Part shown: piece by piece, positions 17,407-28,188 of the stretch
How positions within the stretch are numbered: the first letter of the stretch is position 1
Layout: each line of letters starts with the position of its first letter
Assembly (NCBI GenBank): GCA_017411435.1
Contig: JAFQQD010000031.1
Coordinates: 1 to 64,000, forward strand
DNA from: Clostridia bacterium
Lineage (GTDB): Bacteria; Bacillota; Clostridia; UMGS1883
DNA: 64,000 nucleotides
Reading direction: 5' to 3'
The notes under the pieces: model-generated
Told to the model about the DNA's origin: nothing
The model's input: the letters and a program-made list of their open reading frames with translations, nothing else
Database searches by the model: none
Program-made: the position numbers and the translations under genes

Positions 17407-19929
17407 TTAGAAGCTCATCTGTTCTGTTCTGTTTATGATATCGTCCTGAAGCGAGCGTGAAAGCGTTGTGAAAAGTGCGCTGTAACCTGCAACACGAACT
17501 ACAAGGTTTTTGTAGTTTTCAGGATTCTTCTGTGCATCAATAAGTGTTTCACGGCTTACTACATTAAACTGAACATGCATACCCTTTCTGTCAAAGTATG
17601 CTCTTATAAGTGAAACAAAGTTATAAAGACCTTCATCCCCACGGAGTGCTGACGGATGGAACTTCATATTAAAGAGAGTTCCGTTTGAGGCAATGCCGTG
17701 GTCAAGCTTTGACACGGAGTTTGCCGCCGCAGTGGGGCCGTTCACATCGCGTCCTGCCGCAGGCGATACACCATCGGCAATGGGTGTAAATGCAAGTCGT
17801 CCGTCAGGGGTTGCTCCAGTCTGTGCACCAAGCGGCACATTCGCAGACACAGGATAAAGACCTGCCTGGAACATTCCGCCACGGGGATTTTTGTACTGTT
17901 CCATCGGACGGGTGTAAGTATATGCCGCCTCACGCGCGAATTCGTCAACGATGTCATCATCGTTACCGAATTTGGGGAGTGCGTTTATATCTTCAAGAAG
18001 CTGTGCCCATCTGGGATTGGATGCGCTGCCCTGAGCCTCTTTAACATTCTTGTAGATTTCCTTTATAATTTCTTCGTTAAGCTCTGCGCCGCTGTCACTG
18101 AGCTCACTTGCTATTTTTATTGTAACATCTTCCGCATTCATTACGGGAGCATCCCCGTTAAAGTTAGCGTCAAGCGCAGCCTTAACCTCTGTCAGTGTAT
18201 ATTTCTTTTCGTCATATACGAGTTTTTTCATTGCATAAAGAGCATCCGCCATATTCGCAATACCAAAGCCCTGAGGACCTGTGAAGTTATAAACTGCACC
18301 ACCCTCCTGCACGCTCTTCCCTCTGCCGATACAATCTTCTACCATAGAAGAAAGGAACGGAAGCGGGCATCTTACTGCGTGCGCCTTATCAATGGCGTTA
18401 TCAGAGTTTACAAGGAGTTTTATCATATAATCCATCTGCGCCTTGTAAGCCGCAAAGAACTTTTCATATGTGTCAAGCTCTGTAAGATTGCCTGTCTTTA
18501 TACTGATTTGCTCTCCACCACTCTTACCGTTTGAGAAAACAAGTTCAAGAGGACGAAGCATATTGAAGAATGCTGCATCATGCCAACCGTCTGTCTTTCC
18601 GGGAGCCTGAGGCTCAACACAACCGATTATACAGTAGTTTCGCGCATCCTCAAGCGCGACTCCGCGGCTGAGCATTGAGGGGATAATAACCTCATCATTG
18701 TAATACGCAGGAAGACCTACGCCTGTGCGTGTTACATGTGCCGCCATAATAAGAAGCTCTGTCGGAGAACCGTTCCACACGCGGATGGAGATTGACGGCT
18801 GAGGAAGGAGTATATGAAGTGTCGCATTAAGACAAATGTATGAAAGCTCGTTTGAGCTGTCGCATCCGTCTTTCGTCTGTCCGCCTACGATAAGGTTCTG
18901 GAAAAGGCTGTAGCCTGCAAAACCTTCCGCACTTACTGCATCACGGACTTTGTTGAGGTCGTTGAGCTTTACCCACAGACAGTCAACAAGCTCCTGCGCA
19001 AACTCAAGAGTAATTTTGCCTTCTTCGTAATCCTTTTTGAAATAAGGATACATATACTGGTCAAATCTGCCGGGTGAAATTGAGTGACCGCTGCCTTCTG
19101 TCTGTATAAGCATCTGAACAAACCAGAACGACTGACAAGCCTCATAAAAACTTGTTGCGCCGTTTGCGGGAACATTGCGGCAGTTTTGAGCAATTTTAAG
19201 AAGTTCCTCGCGTCTTTGTCCGCTTTCCTGCTTTGCCATTTCTTCAGCAAGGAGCGCATAGCGGTTTGCATATGTAACAGCTGCGTCACAGCATTCAATA
19301 ACTGCTTCAAGGAAACTTCTTCCCTGGGCGTAACGGCTACAGGAAATATCGCCTTTTCTAAGAGCTTCCTGGGCCTCTTTCTTTATGCCGTTATAACCGA
19401 TTTTAAGAACTTTATCATACTGAACACAAAGATGACCTACACCGTTATAGAAGTAGTTACCCGTTGTGAAAATGTTATGCTCGATAGCCTTAAGTGCCTC
19501 TGGCGCCATATAGCTTGTAGCAAGGTCACTTGTGGTCTTGCCCTTCCAGTACTTATGCACCTCTTTAAGAGCGCTCTTAGTTTCTTCCGATATATAAAAG
19601 GGGTCAGCGTTTCTTGTTACAACTGTGTCAAGTTCAGCTTCAAGCCATTCAAAAGAATATTCCGGGAAGGTCTGGCAGCTTCTGGGCATTTTGGTATTGC
19701 TGCCGACAATAAGCTCCCCTTCGCGGATAGTAATCGGGAGCTTTTCCATAATGCTGCGGAATGCATGGCTTCTGCGCTTTATTATAGGAAGGTTTTCCGT
19801 CTGTTTATAGCTTTCCGTAACAATAACCGCGCGGTCAGCTTCAATCTGGGGCATTTTTTCAAAGAGCATGTCACGAAGCTTCTGCACACGGGAAGTCATT
19901 TTTATTTTTTCCATTGATTCATAGTTCAT
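17407..19929 (-). CDS. Glycyl radical diol dehydratase (B12-independent), copy 1
   Basis: 840-residue glycyl radical enzyme. The glycine loop is RVAGYSALF (Gly815) and the thiyl cysteine/glutamate pair is GCVEP (Cys437, Glu439). His166 (YNGVGH), Ser283 (GSGHSIS) and Asp451 (GWHDAAFF) occupy the places of the substrate residues of glycerol and 1,2-propanediol dehydratases, so I call it a diol dehydratase making propanal, not a pyruvate formate-lyase or choline lyase. An in-frame upstream ATG at 19983 lies inside the promoter; Met at 19929 follows GGAGGTG and is the start. No clear encapsulation peptide is visible. Confidence 0.88.
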   Translation of the reverse strand: MNYESMEKIKMTSRVQKLRDMLFEKMPQIEADRAVIVTESYKQTENLPIIKRRSHAFRSIMEKLPITIREGELIVGSNTKMPRSCQTFPEYSFEWLEAELDTVVTRNADPFYISEETKSALKEVHKYWKGKTTSDLATSYMAPEALKAIEHNIFTTGNYFYNGVGHLCVQYDKVLKIGYNGIKKEAQEALRKGDISCSRYAQGRSFLEAVIECCDAAVTYANRYALLAEEMAKQESGQRREELLKIAQNCRNVPANGATSFYEACQSFWFVQMLIQTEGSGHSISPGRFDQYMYPYFKKDYEEGKITLEFAQELVDCLWVKLNDLNKVRDAVSAEGFAGYSLFQNLIVGGQTKDGCDSSNELSYICLNATLHILLPQPSISIRVWNGSPTELLIMAAHVTRTGVGLPAYYNDEVIIPSMLSRGVALEDARNYCIIGCVEPQAPGKTDGWHDAAFFNMLRPLELVFSNGKSGGEQISIKTGNLTELDTYEKFFAAYKAQMDYMIKLLVNSDNAIDKAHAVRCPLPFLSSMVEDCIGRGKSVQEGGAVYNFTGPQGFGIANMADALYAMKKLVYDEKKYTLTEVKAALDANFNGDAPVMNAEDVTIKIASELSDSGAELNEEIIKEIYKNVKEAQGSASNPRWAQLLEDINALPKFGNDDDIVDEFAREAAYTYTRPMEQYKNPRGGMFQAGLYPVSANVPLGAQTGATPDGRLAFTPIADGVSPAAGRDVNGPTAAANSVSKLDHGIASNGTLFNMKFHPSALRGDEGLYNFVSLIRAYFDRKGMHVQFNVVSRETLIDAQKNPENYKNLVVRVAGYSALFTTLSRSLQDDIINRTEQMSF

Positions 19930-19961
19930 AGTAACACCTCCTATGACATTTCTACATATAT

Positions 19962-19991
19962 AGAATACAACAAAACCACACATTCTGTCAA
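19962..19991 (-). promoter_or_regulatory. Promoter of the glycyl radical enzyme operon
   Basis: Minus-strand TTGACA and TATTCT with an 18-base spacer, upstream of the dehydratase/activase/EutS operon. Another GTGTGGTTTTG-like segment lies between the two boxes. The operator repeats begin two bases upstream of the -35 box. Confidence 0.75.
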
Positions 19992-19993
19992 TA

Positions 19994-20023
19994 GAAAATC
20001 ACATAAATTCACAAAAAATCACA
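19994..20023. promoter_or_regulatory. BMC operator B: three 10-bp direct repeats
   Basis: Read on the minus strand: TGTGATTTTT, TGTGAATTTA, TGTGATTTTC, directly adjacent. They match operator A in motif, number and 10-bp period, but in the other orientation relative to transcription. The region is shared with the divergent PTS gene. Confidence 0.65.
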
Positions 20024-20091
20024 CATTTTAATTATTTTCCGTCATTTTTACTACATCTGTCAGAAATACGAATAATTTCCCTCTGAATTAA

Positions 20092-22247
<2,156 letters not shown>

Positions 22248-22248
<1 letters not shown>

Positions 22249-22338
22249 AAAAATCGCAAGCTGTGAACCGACCTCCCAATCGTTAGATTTTAGGTCTAAC
22301 TTTTGGGGGTCGGTTCAATCAGCCTGCGATTTTTTTAT
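22248..22338. terminator. Bidirectional nested terminator between PTS and symporter genes
   Basis: Nested inverted repeats AATCGCA...TGCGATT and TGAACCGACC...GGTCGGTTCA, flanked by A- and T-runs, lie between the convergent genes and can terminate both. Confidence 0.85.
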
Positions 22339-22339
22339 T

Positions 22340-23872
22340 TTAGCCGAGTGATTTTTTCTTTGAAACTATAACTTCTTCGTTGTAGCAGGAGAACATTTTT
22401 TCAACGCTGTCCTTATTCAGCTTGGGTGTTATCCAGCTTATAACGGGAACAATTACAAGGCCGCCGAGCATTGCTATTACACCACAGTTAATGGGTGACT
22501 GCAAAATTACTGGGAAAAAGCTTCTTGCTAGCATATTGAGAATCATAATGCCACTGCCGAAAATGAAGCTTACCCATACGGAGAGCTTCGTTGCCTTTTT
22601 CCAGTATAAGCCATAGAGAAACGGAGCAAGGAATGCGCCTGCAAGTGCGCCCCATGAAATACCCATCATATCGGCTATGTAGCCGAGTTTATCCTTATTA
22701 AGCGCAATAACTGCAGAGATTATAATAAATACTGCTATCAGGACGCGCATTATAAATACCTGTTTCTTTTCAGACATATCCTTCACGATGTGTCCTTTTA
22801 TCATATCGAGTGTAAGGGTTGAACTTGATGCAAGCACAAGTGAAGAAAGTGTTGACATGGATGCTGAAAGCACAAGCACTATTACAACTGCGATTATGAT
22901 GTTGGGCAGATTCTGAAGCATTGTCGGGATGATTGCATCAAAACCGCCTGCAGGCATATCATTTACTACATCAAGTTTATCGGAGAAAAGTCTGCCGAAA
23001 CCGCCAAGGAAGTAGCATCCGCCTGCAACTACTGCTGCAAAAAGCGTGGAAATGATTGTTCCTTTTTCAATATCTTTTTCGCTCTTTATAGCGTAAAACT
23101 TCTGAACCATCTGCGGAAGTCCCCATGTGCCGAGCGATGTAAGGATTACTACAAACATAAGTCCAAGCGGGTCAGGTCCGAAGAAGGAGTTGTATGTTCC
23201 CGGGACAGCACCCTCTACTTTTGCAAGACCGTTAAGTGCTTCGATAAATCCGCCGTTTTGTGAAAGCACTGCACCAATAACTGCTACAATACCGACAAGC
23301 ATTATGATTCCCTGAATAAAATCGTTTATTGCAGTTGCCATATATCCGCCGGCAATAACATATATACCGGTAAGAATCGCCATAATAATTACACACACAG
23401 AATAATCAATACCCGGGAATGCCATTGAGAAAAGTCTTGAAAGTCCGTTATAGAGAGATGCAGTGTACGGAATAAGGAAAATAAATACTATGATTGACGC
23501 AACGATTTTAAGCGCAGGGCTCATATATCTTTTTCCGAAAAATTCAGGCATAGTTGCACTTTCAAGGTGCTGTGACATAAGGCGGGTTCTTCTGCCGAGA
23601 ACCACCCACGCAAGAAGAGAGCCGAGTACTGCGTTTCCAATACCAATCCATGTAGACGCTACACCGAATTTCCAACCGAACTGACCTGCATAGCCTACGA
23701 AAATTACGGCTGAAAAGTATGATGTTCCGTAAGCAAACGCCGTAAGCCACGGGCCTACACTTCTTCCGCCGAGCACAAAGCCATTTACATCAGTTGAGTT
23801 TCTTCTGCAGTACAGTCCCACCGCAATCATAACAGCGAAAAATACTACAAGCATACCGATTTTTAATACCAT
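22340..23872 (-). CDS. Sodium:solute symporter (SSS family), probably an amino acid transporter
   Basis: 510-residue transporter with about 13 predicted helices. It has the family's start (GGRSVGPWLTAFAYGTSYFS near residue 36) and the sodium-site region SASMSTLSSLVLASSS near residue 335. It probably couples Na+ entry to uptake of a small organic solute. The T-box leader in front, with a likely UAC specifier, suggests tyrosine or another aromatic amino acid (inference). AAAGGAAG precedes the ATG. Confidence 0.85.
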   Translation of the reverse strand: MVLKIGMLVVFFAVMIAVGLYCRRNSTDVNGFVLGGRSVGPWLTAFAYGTSYFSAVIFVGYAGQFGWKFGVASTWIGIGNAVLGSLLAWVVLGRRTRLMSQHLESATMPEFFGKRYMSPALKIVASIIVFIFLIPYTASLYNGLSRLFSMAFPGIDYSVCVIIMAILTGIYVIAGGYMATAINDFIQGIIMLVGIVAVIGAVLSQNGGFIEALNGLAKVEGAVPGTYNSFFGPDPLGLMFVVILTSLGTWGLPQMVQKFYAIKSEKDIEKGTIISTLFAAVVAGGCYFLGGFGRLFSDKLDVVNDMPAGGFDAIIPTMLQNLPNIIIAVVIVLVLSASMSTLSSLVLASSSTLTLDMIKGHIVKDMSEKKQVFIMRVLIAVFIIISAVIALNKDKLGYIADMMGISWGALAGAFLAPFLYGLYWKKATKLSVWVSFIFGSGIMILNMLARSFFPVILQSPINCGVIAMLGGLVIVPVISWITPKLNKDSVEKMFSCYNEEVIVSKKKSLG

Positions 23873-23903
23873 AAAAATCTTCCTTTCGTTTTGAGGACAA
23901 ATA

Positions 23904-24190
23904 AAAAATCCGTCCCCGAATTTAATAATTCAGAGGACGGATATATTCCGTGGTACCACCTCAGTTCACTGCTACCTCACGACAGCAGCCTTTCAAAGTG
24001 TCAGTCAACACTTTTGTTCTGTGACGGGAACACCCGTTGCAGCCTACTTAAAAGCCGTGCTTTCTTTCGGTGCACTGCTCGCAGGAGGTATTCGGAAATA
24101 GCTTCCCCATTGCCTCGCACCAACCGGCAACTCTCTTTAGGCTCCACTATTCTTACTTGTTCCTGCTCAAACGCATTTATTAATTAAGTT
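23904..24190 (-). ncRNA. T-box riboswitch, likely tRNA-Tyr specific
   Basis: Minus-strand leader with the T-box sequence GAGGTGGTACCACGG (at 23947-23962) followed by a strong terminator (arms CCGTCC/GGGACGG, then TTTTTT, 23904-23942). Stem I shows AAGTA in the specifier loop, closing stem GCAGGA/TCCTGC, and GAATACC, placing UAC (Tyr) at 24088-24090. The T-box UGGU fits a tRNA ending ACCA. Uncharged tRNA would favour the antiterminator and expression of the symporter. Shifting by one base would give Thr, so Tyr is likely but not certain. Confidence 0.92.
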
Positions 24191-24197
24191 CGTATTT

Positions 24198-24226
24198 ATT
24201 TTAACGCTTTACAGTAGTAAAGTCAA
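24198..24226 (-). promoter_or_regulatory. Promoter of the T-box/symporter transcript
   Basis: Minus-strand TTGACT and TAAAAT with a 17-base spacer just upstream of the T-box stem I, next to the stop codon of the AbrB gene. Confidence 0.75.
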
Positions 24227-24236
24227 GTGTTTTTTG

Positions 24237-24407
24237 TCAATTTTTCGCTTTTACCATCTTGTAGTTGGGGTTTCTGATTAAAACACCTTCGGGAGTAGCT
24301 ATGATTTCAACTTCCTTATCATCTTCGAAATGATAAAACTCTCTGTATTCTATTGGAATTACAAGTCTGCCGTTTTTCTCAAGTTTTCTCTTTATGCCGA
24401 TTTTCAT
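24237..24407 (-). CDS. Small AbrB/SpoVT-type DNA-binding protein
   Basis: 56-residue protein reading MKIGIKRKLEKNGRLVIP at the start. The basic N-terminus and the GRLVIPIEYRE motif are those of the AbrB/SpoVT/MazE swapped-hairpin fold. The short tail (RNPNYKMVKAKN) adds no other domain. It is either a transition-state-type regulator or an antitoxin, but no toxin gene is adjacent. A GGGGGAT ribosome binding site precedes the ATG, and a terminator-like hairpin lies in the leader, suggesting attenuation. Confidence 0.75.
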   Translation of the reverse strand: MKIGIKRKLEKNGRLVIPIEYREFYHFEDDKEVEIIATPEGVLIRNPNYKMVKAKN

Positions 24408-24423
24408 TTCTTATCCCCCGTTT

Positions 24424-24475
24424 TGTTGCAATTAAAAAATGCGCAGCCCATATTTCAGAGCTACGCACGAAAAAC
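24424..24475 (-). terminator. Terminator-like hairpin in the AbrB leader
   Basis: On the minus strand TGCGTAGC and GCTGCGCA form an imperfect stem followed by TTTTTT, ending about 20 bases before the AbrB start codon. It could stop transcription before the gene (attenuator). Confidence 0.55.
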
Positions 24476-24487
24476 ACATAAGCCCCT

Positions 24488-24610
24488 GTCGCCAAACAAA
24501 ATTCAAGATCTCCAAAAGAACGATACATGAATAAGAACCTATATGTTTTTACCGAAAGATAAAAACATATCGTTCTTTTTGGAATCAAAAATTAAATTTT
24601 GTTTGGCAAC
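24488..24610. repeat. Long imperfect inverted repeat upstream of AbrB gene
   Basis: Arms of about 40 bases (GCCAAACAAAATT... and CCAAAAGAACGATA) face each other around an inner hairpin with a perfect 10-bp stem (ATATGTTTTT / AAAAACATAT). It may be a structured leader RNA together with the following attenuator, or a small insertion with terminal inverted repeats. A reading frame across it (24379-24588) has no ribosome binding site. Confidence 0.6.
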
Positions 24611-24672
24611 TTTATTATAGCATTTGGAAAAACAAATTGCAACACATTCGACAAAAAAAGATAAAATCGGAT

Positions 24673-24706
24673 AAAAAAAGAACCCGTACGGTGTACGGGT
24701 TCTTTT
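24673..24706. terminator. Terminator after oadA
   Basis: The AGAACCCGTAC/GTACGGGTTCT hairpin with A-run on one side and TTTT on the other lies just past the oadA stop and can act in both directions. Confidence 0.85.
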
Positions 24707-24709
24707 CAA

Positions 24710-26116
24710 TTACATAGGATGAACTTTATTTTCTTTATCTGCAAGTGTCGGGTCAATCTTATACTTCTGTCCCTGACGGTATTCGAAGAACTTTGTAGCA
24801 ACAGGGCCGAAGAGAGCGTAGCTTAAAACATCTTCATCCTGCTCGATATATTCGCTGATTTCACTTCTGAATTTATCAAGTTCAGCTGGAATATCGTCTG
24901 CAGGTCTTCCTGTAATACGCTTTTCATCACCGAGGATTTTCTTTGCAAACTCTTCGCTTACTTCCACAGGTGTTCTGCCGTATTCGCCCTTTATCATTCC
25001 GCGGAATTCCTTGGTAACATTTTTATATCTTTCGCCAAGAACCACATTGAACACCGCCTGAGAACCAACAATCTGGCTGGTAGGTGTTACAAGCGGAGGG
25101 AAGCCGGCATCCTCACGAACACGAGGCACTTCCTTGAGAACTTCCTGGAATTTATCCTCTGCACCGAGCTGCTTGAGCTGAGAAAGAAGATTTGAAAGCA
25201 TACCCCCGGGAACCTGATACTTAAGAGTATTTACATCAACAGCGAGTGCCTTGGGATTAAGAGTGCCGTCTGCAAGATATTTCTCGCGGATAGGTCTGAA
25301 ATAATCTGCGATATCACTTAAAAGGTTAAGGTCATAGCCTGTGTCATAGGGTGTTCCCTGAAGTGCTGCAACGAGAGGCTCGGTTGCAGGCTGGCTTGTA
25401 CCCATAGCAAGAGGCGACATAGCACAGTCAACGATATCTACGCCTGCTTCAATAGCCTTGAGATAAGTCATAGAAGCAATACCGCTTGTGTAATGGGTGT
25501 GAAGCTCAATCGGGATTTTGACTACTTCTTTCATTCCTTTTACAAGGTCATATGCGTTATAAGGAGTAAGAAGGCCTGCCATATCCTTGATACAGATACT
25601 GCTTGCGCCCATATCTTCGAGTTCCTTTGCCATATTGATAAAGGTTTCGTTTGTGTGAACGGGGCTGATTGTGTATGAGATAGCCGCCTGAACATGGCCT
25701 TTTTCCTTGATTGTAGCATTGATTGCGGTCTTAAGGTTACGGATATCATTAAGAGCATCAAAAATTCTGATGATATCGATACCGTTTGCGATTGATTTCT
25801 GTACAAAGTATTCTACAACATCATCTCCGTAGTGACGGTAACCGAGGATGTTCTGTCCGCGGAAAAGCATCTGAAGGGGTGTGTTTTTTGCCTTGTCCTT
25901 GATTTTTCTGAGTCTTTCCCAGGGGTCTTCCTTGAGGAAACGAAGACAGCTGTCAAATGTTGCGCCGCCCCATGCTTCAAGTGCGTTGTAGCCAACTTTA
26001 TCAAGAAGTTCTACTGCATCGAGCATTTCTTCAGTTGTCATACGGGTAGCGATGAGGGACTGATGCGCGTCACGAAGAATTGTTTCGGTAATTTTTACCG
26101 GTCTTTTATTTTCCAT
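24710..26116 (-). CDS. oadA: Oxaloacetate decarboxylase alpha / pyruvate carboxyltransferase subunit
   Basis: 468-residue carboxyltransferase of the OadA/PycB type. Metal and catalytic residues are visible in ETILRDAHQSL (residues 11-21), the carboxylated lysine region CIKDMAGLL (near 176) and the HTH pair in IELHTHYTSG (near 207). It moves carboxyl groups between oxaloacetate/pyruvate and biotin. It lacks the C-terminal biotin domain of full OadA proteins, so it must use the separate biotin carrier of the operon. Last of five genes; AAAGGA precedes the ATG. Confidence 0.9.
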   Translation of the reverse strand: MENKRPVKITETILRDAHQSLIATRMTTEEMLDAVELLDKVGYNALEAWGGATFDSCLRFLKEDPWERLRKIKDKAKNTPLQMLFRGQNILGYRHYGDDVVEYFVQKSIANGIDIIRIFDALNDIRNLKTAINATIKEKGHVQAAISYTISPVHTNETFINMAKELEDMGASSICIKDMAGLLTPYNAYDLVKGMKEVVKIPIELHTHYTSGIASMTYLKAIEAGVDIVDCAMSPLAMGTSQPATEPLVAALQGTPYDTGYDLNLLSDIADYFRPIREKYLADGTLNPKALAVDVNTLKYQVPGGMLSNLLSQLKQLGAEDKFQEVLKEVPRVREDAGFPPLVTPTSQIVGSQAVFNVVLGERYKNVTKEFRGMIKGEYGRTPVEVSEEFAKKILGDEKRITGRPADDIPAELDKFRSEISEYIEQDEDVLSYALFGPVATKFFEYRQGQKYKIDPTLADKENKVHPM

Positions 26117-26150
26117 GATAATTATTTCCTTTCAATAGATTTGATGTGTG

Positions 26151-27386
26151 TTACTTGAATAATGCAAGGAATACGCCAGCGGCTACCGCACTGCCGATAA
26201 CTCCGGCAACATTAGGGCCCATAGCATGCATAAGAAGGAAGTTTGACGGATTTTCCTCCTGACCAACCTTCTGAGACACACGAGCTGCCATGGGAACTGC
26301 GCTTACGCCTGCGCTACCGATAAGAGGATTAATCTTACCGCCTGAAAGTTTGCACATAATTTTACCAAAGAGTACGCCGCCCGCTGTACTTACACTAAAT
26401 GCCACAAGTCCGAGGCAGATGATAAGAATAGTCTTGGGAGTAAGGAATGTGTCTGCAGTAGCAGTAGCGCCAACTGTTACGCCAAGGAATATTGTGATAA
26501 TATTCATAAGTTCATTCTGCGCTGCTTTTGAAATTCTGTCTACAACGCCACTTTCCTTGAAAAGGTTACCCAGCATAAGCATACCTACAAGGGGAGCTGC
26601 ATCGGGGACAAGAAGAACAACTACAAGTGTAACAACGATGGGGAAAATAATCTTTTCCTTCTGTGTTACAGGACGAAGCTGCTCCATTGTAATCATTCGT
26701 TCCTCTTTAGTTGTAAGAGCTCTCATAATCGGGGGCTGAATTACGGGAACAAGCGCCATATAAGAGTATGCCGCAACTGCGATTGCACTTAAAAGTCCCG
26801 GTGCAAGTGTCTTTGTGACATAGATTGCAGTAGGACCATCTGCACCGCCGATGATACCGATTGATGCCGCTTCCTTAAAGATAGTTTCCATTGTACCATC
26901 AGCACCGAACCCGCCTATCTTGAATGCGCCCAGAAGAATTGCACCAAGGAATGTTATAAAAACACCTATCTGTGCCGCTGCGCCGAGAAGAATACTCTTG
27001 GGATTTGAAATAAGCGGTGCAAAGTCTGTCATACAACCGATTCCAAGGAATATAAGCGGAGGATATATACCGAGTTTAACACCCAGGTACAGCAAATCCA
27101 GAAGTCCGCCTTTTTGTAATATCATACCATAATCTATTGTTTTTCCTGTAAAAAATTCAGGATGCATTACATTTCCGAGAGGAAGGTTTGCAAGAAGCAT
27201 ACCGAATGCGATGGGAAGTAGCAAAAGCGGCTCAAACTTTTTAACGATTGCAAGGTACAAAAGAAAGCACGCGATTACAATCATTAAAACTGTCTTCCAC
27301 CAGATAACTCCGTCACCGCTGAACATTTCAGCTATACCGGTATTTCCGAAAAACTGTATAAATCCGGTAGTTAATTTTTCTAACAA
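26151..27386 (-). CDS. Na+-pumping decarboxylase beta subunit (OadB/GcdB/MmdB)
   Basis: 411-residue integral membrane protein with about nine helices. It decarboxylates carboxybiotin and exports Na+. The conserved [15 protein letters not shown] segment near residue 170 holds the essential aspartate of the family. The start codon is TTG, with GGAGTG ten bases upstream. It stands between the biotin carrier and OadA genes. A second, standalone paralogue lies at 39145-40290. Confidence 0.92.
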   Translation of the reverse strand: MLEKLTTGFIQFFGNTGIAEMFSGDGVIWWKTVLMIVIACFLLYLAIVKKFEPLLLLPIAFGMLLANLPLGNVMHPEFFTGKTIDYGMILQKGGLLDLLYLGVKLGIYPPLIFLGIGCMTDFAPLISNPKSILLGAAAQIGVFITFLGAILLGAFKIGGFGADGTMETIFKEAASIGIIGGADGPTAIYVTKTLAPGLLSAIAVAAYSYMALVPVIQPPIMRALTTKEERMITMEQLRPVTQKEKIIFPIVVTLVVVLLVPDAAPLVGMLMLGNLFKESGVVDRISKAAQNELMNIITIFLGVTVGATATADTFLTPKTILIICLGLVAFSVSTAGGVLFGKIMCKLSGGKINPLIGSAGVSAVPMAARVSQKVGQEENPSNFLLMHAMGPNVAGVIGSAVAAGVFLALFK

Positions 27387-27424
27387 CTTATATCACTCCA
27401 TTTCTCAATTTTATTTTTTCTCAA

Positions 27425-27799
27425 TTAAGAAATGGAAATAAGCACATCGCCTGTGTTAACAGTTGCACCCTTTGATGCAACAACTGTTACTGTACCGCTG
27501 CAGGGAGCAAAGATTTCGTTTTCCATCTTCATAGCTTCAAGAATTACTACTACATCGCCCTCTTTAACTGCCTGTCCGTTTGAAACCTTGATATCAAGCA
27601 CATTACCGGGCATGGGAGCCTTAACGGGTGTACCACCTGCAACGGCCTGGGCCTTGGGTGCAGGAGCAGGAGATGCTGCCTGAGCCTTGGGAGCGGGTGC
27701 TGCTACGGGTGCTGCTACGGGTGCAGAAGCGGTTGCACCTACTTCTTCAACTTCTACCTCATATGAATTACCGTTTACATTTACAATAAATTTTCTCAT
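27425..27799 (-). CDS. Biotin carrier protein of the Na+-pumping decarboxylase
   Basis: 124 residues: a short N-terminal beta segment, an Ala/Pro-rich flexible linker (about residues 24-55), and a biotinyl domain with the biotinylation motif EAMKMEN (Lys near residue 91). It shuttles CO2 between the carboxyltransferases and the membrane beta subunit. AGGAGG precedes the ATG. It is the only biotin carrier in the operon and so must serve both carboxyltransferase subunits. Confidence 0.95.
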   Translation of the reverse strand: MRKFIVNVNGNSYEVEVEEVGATASAPVAAPVAAPAPKAQAASPAPAPKAQAVAGGTPVKAPMPGNVLDIKVSNGQAVKEGDVVVILEAMKMENEIFAPCSGTVTVVASKGATVNTGDVLISIS

Positions 27800-27816
27800 A
27801 TCATTTTCCTCCTAAA

Positions 27817-28176
27817 TTATAATCTGTTTTCAAGAATATCCATTCGGCCTGCCTTATTCCATGCATCGCCAGATACTGTTTTATATGAGCGAACAACAAA
27901 CCCAGATGTGCCCTTGCCCATCGCTGCCGCGATTGCCGCAGTAATTACCGCGATAAGCTCGCTATCGTCTGTTGCCTGCGCCACTGCGGGTGTTTCCTCC
28001 AAAGTAACTTCTTCCTGCTGTTTTACAAGCTGTTTTTGTTCCTTTGGTTTTGATTCTGTACTTAAAAGCGCCATCGCTTTGATAACAAGCATAATAATTA
28101 CAAGAATCATGAACACTACGAGGATACCCATAACAGTATAAGCAAGACCTTCAAGTATAAGCTCGTTTCTGTCCAT
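27817..28176 (-). CDS. Na+-pump decarboxylase gamma/delta subunit (OadG/MmdD-like)
   Basis: 119-residue protein with one N-terminal membrane helix (about residues 10-34), a charged Lys/Gln/Glu-rich middle, and a C-terminal segment. That segment (AVITAAIAAAMG, then GFVVRSYKTV and WNKAGRMDIL) is typical of small decarboxylase subunits, which anchor the biotin and carboxyltransferase parts to the beta subunit. AAGGAGG precedes the ATG. Confidence 0.85.
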   Translation of the reverse strand: MDRNELILEGLAYTVMGILVVFMILVIIMLVIKAMALLSTESKPKEQKQLVKQQEEVTLEETPAVAQATDDSELIAVITAAIAAAMGKGTSGFVVRSYKTVSGDAWNKAGRMDILENRL

Positions 28177-28188
28177 TATAAGTCCTCC

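Noticed and set aside
17407-19929. Choline TMA-lyase (CutC) or pyruvate formate-lyase for the glycyl radical enzymes
   Set aside because: The His/Ser/Asp substrate set of diol dehydratases is present, and the locus has a fuculose-type aldolase and PduP/PduL/PduS/PduT, with no ferredoxin-type CutD activase.
24237-24407. AbrB protein as antitoxin of a toxin-antitoxin pair
   Set aside because: No toxin-like frame on either side; neighbours are a T-box/symporter and a non-coding leader.
24379-24588. 69-residue reading frame across the inverted repeat
   Set aside because: It has no ribosome binding site, overlaps the AbrB start and runs through hairpins.
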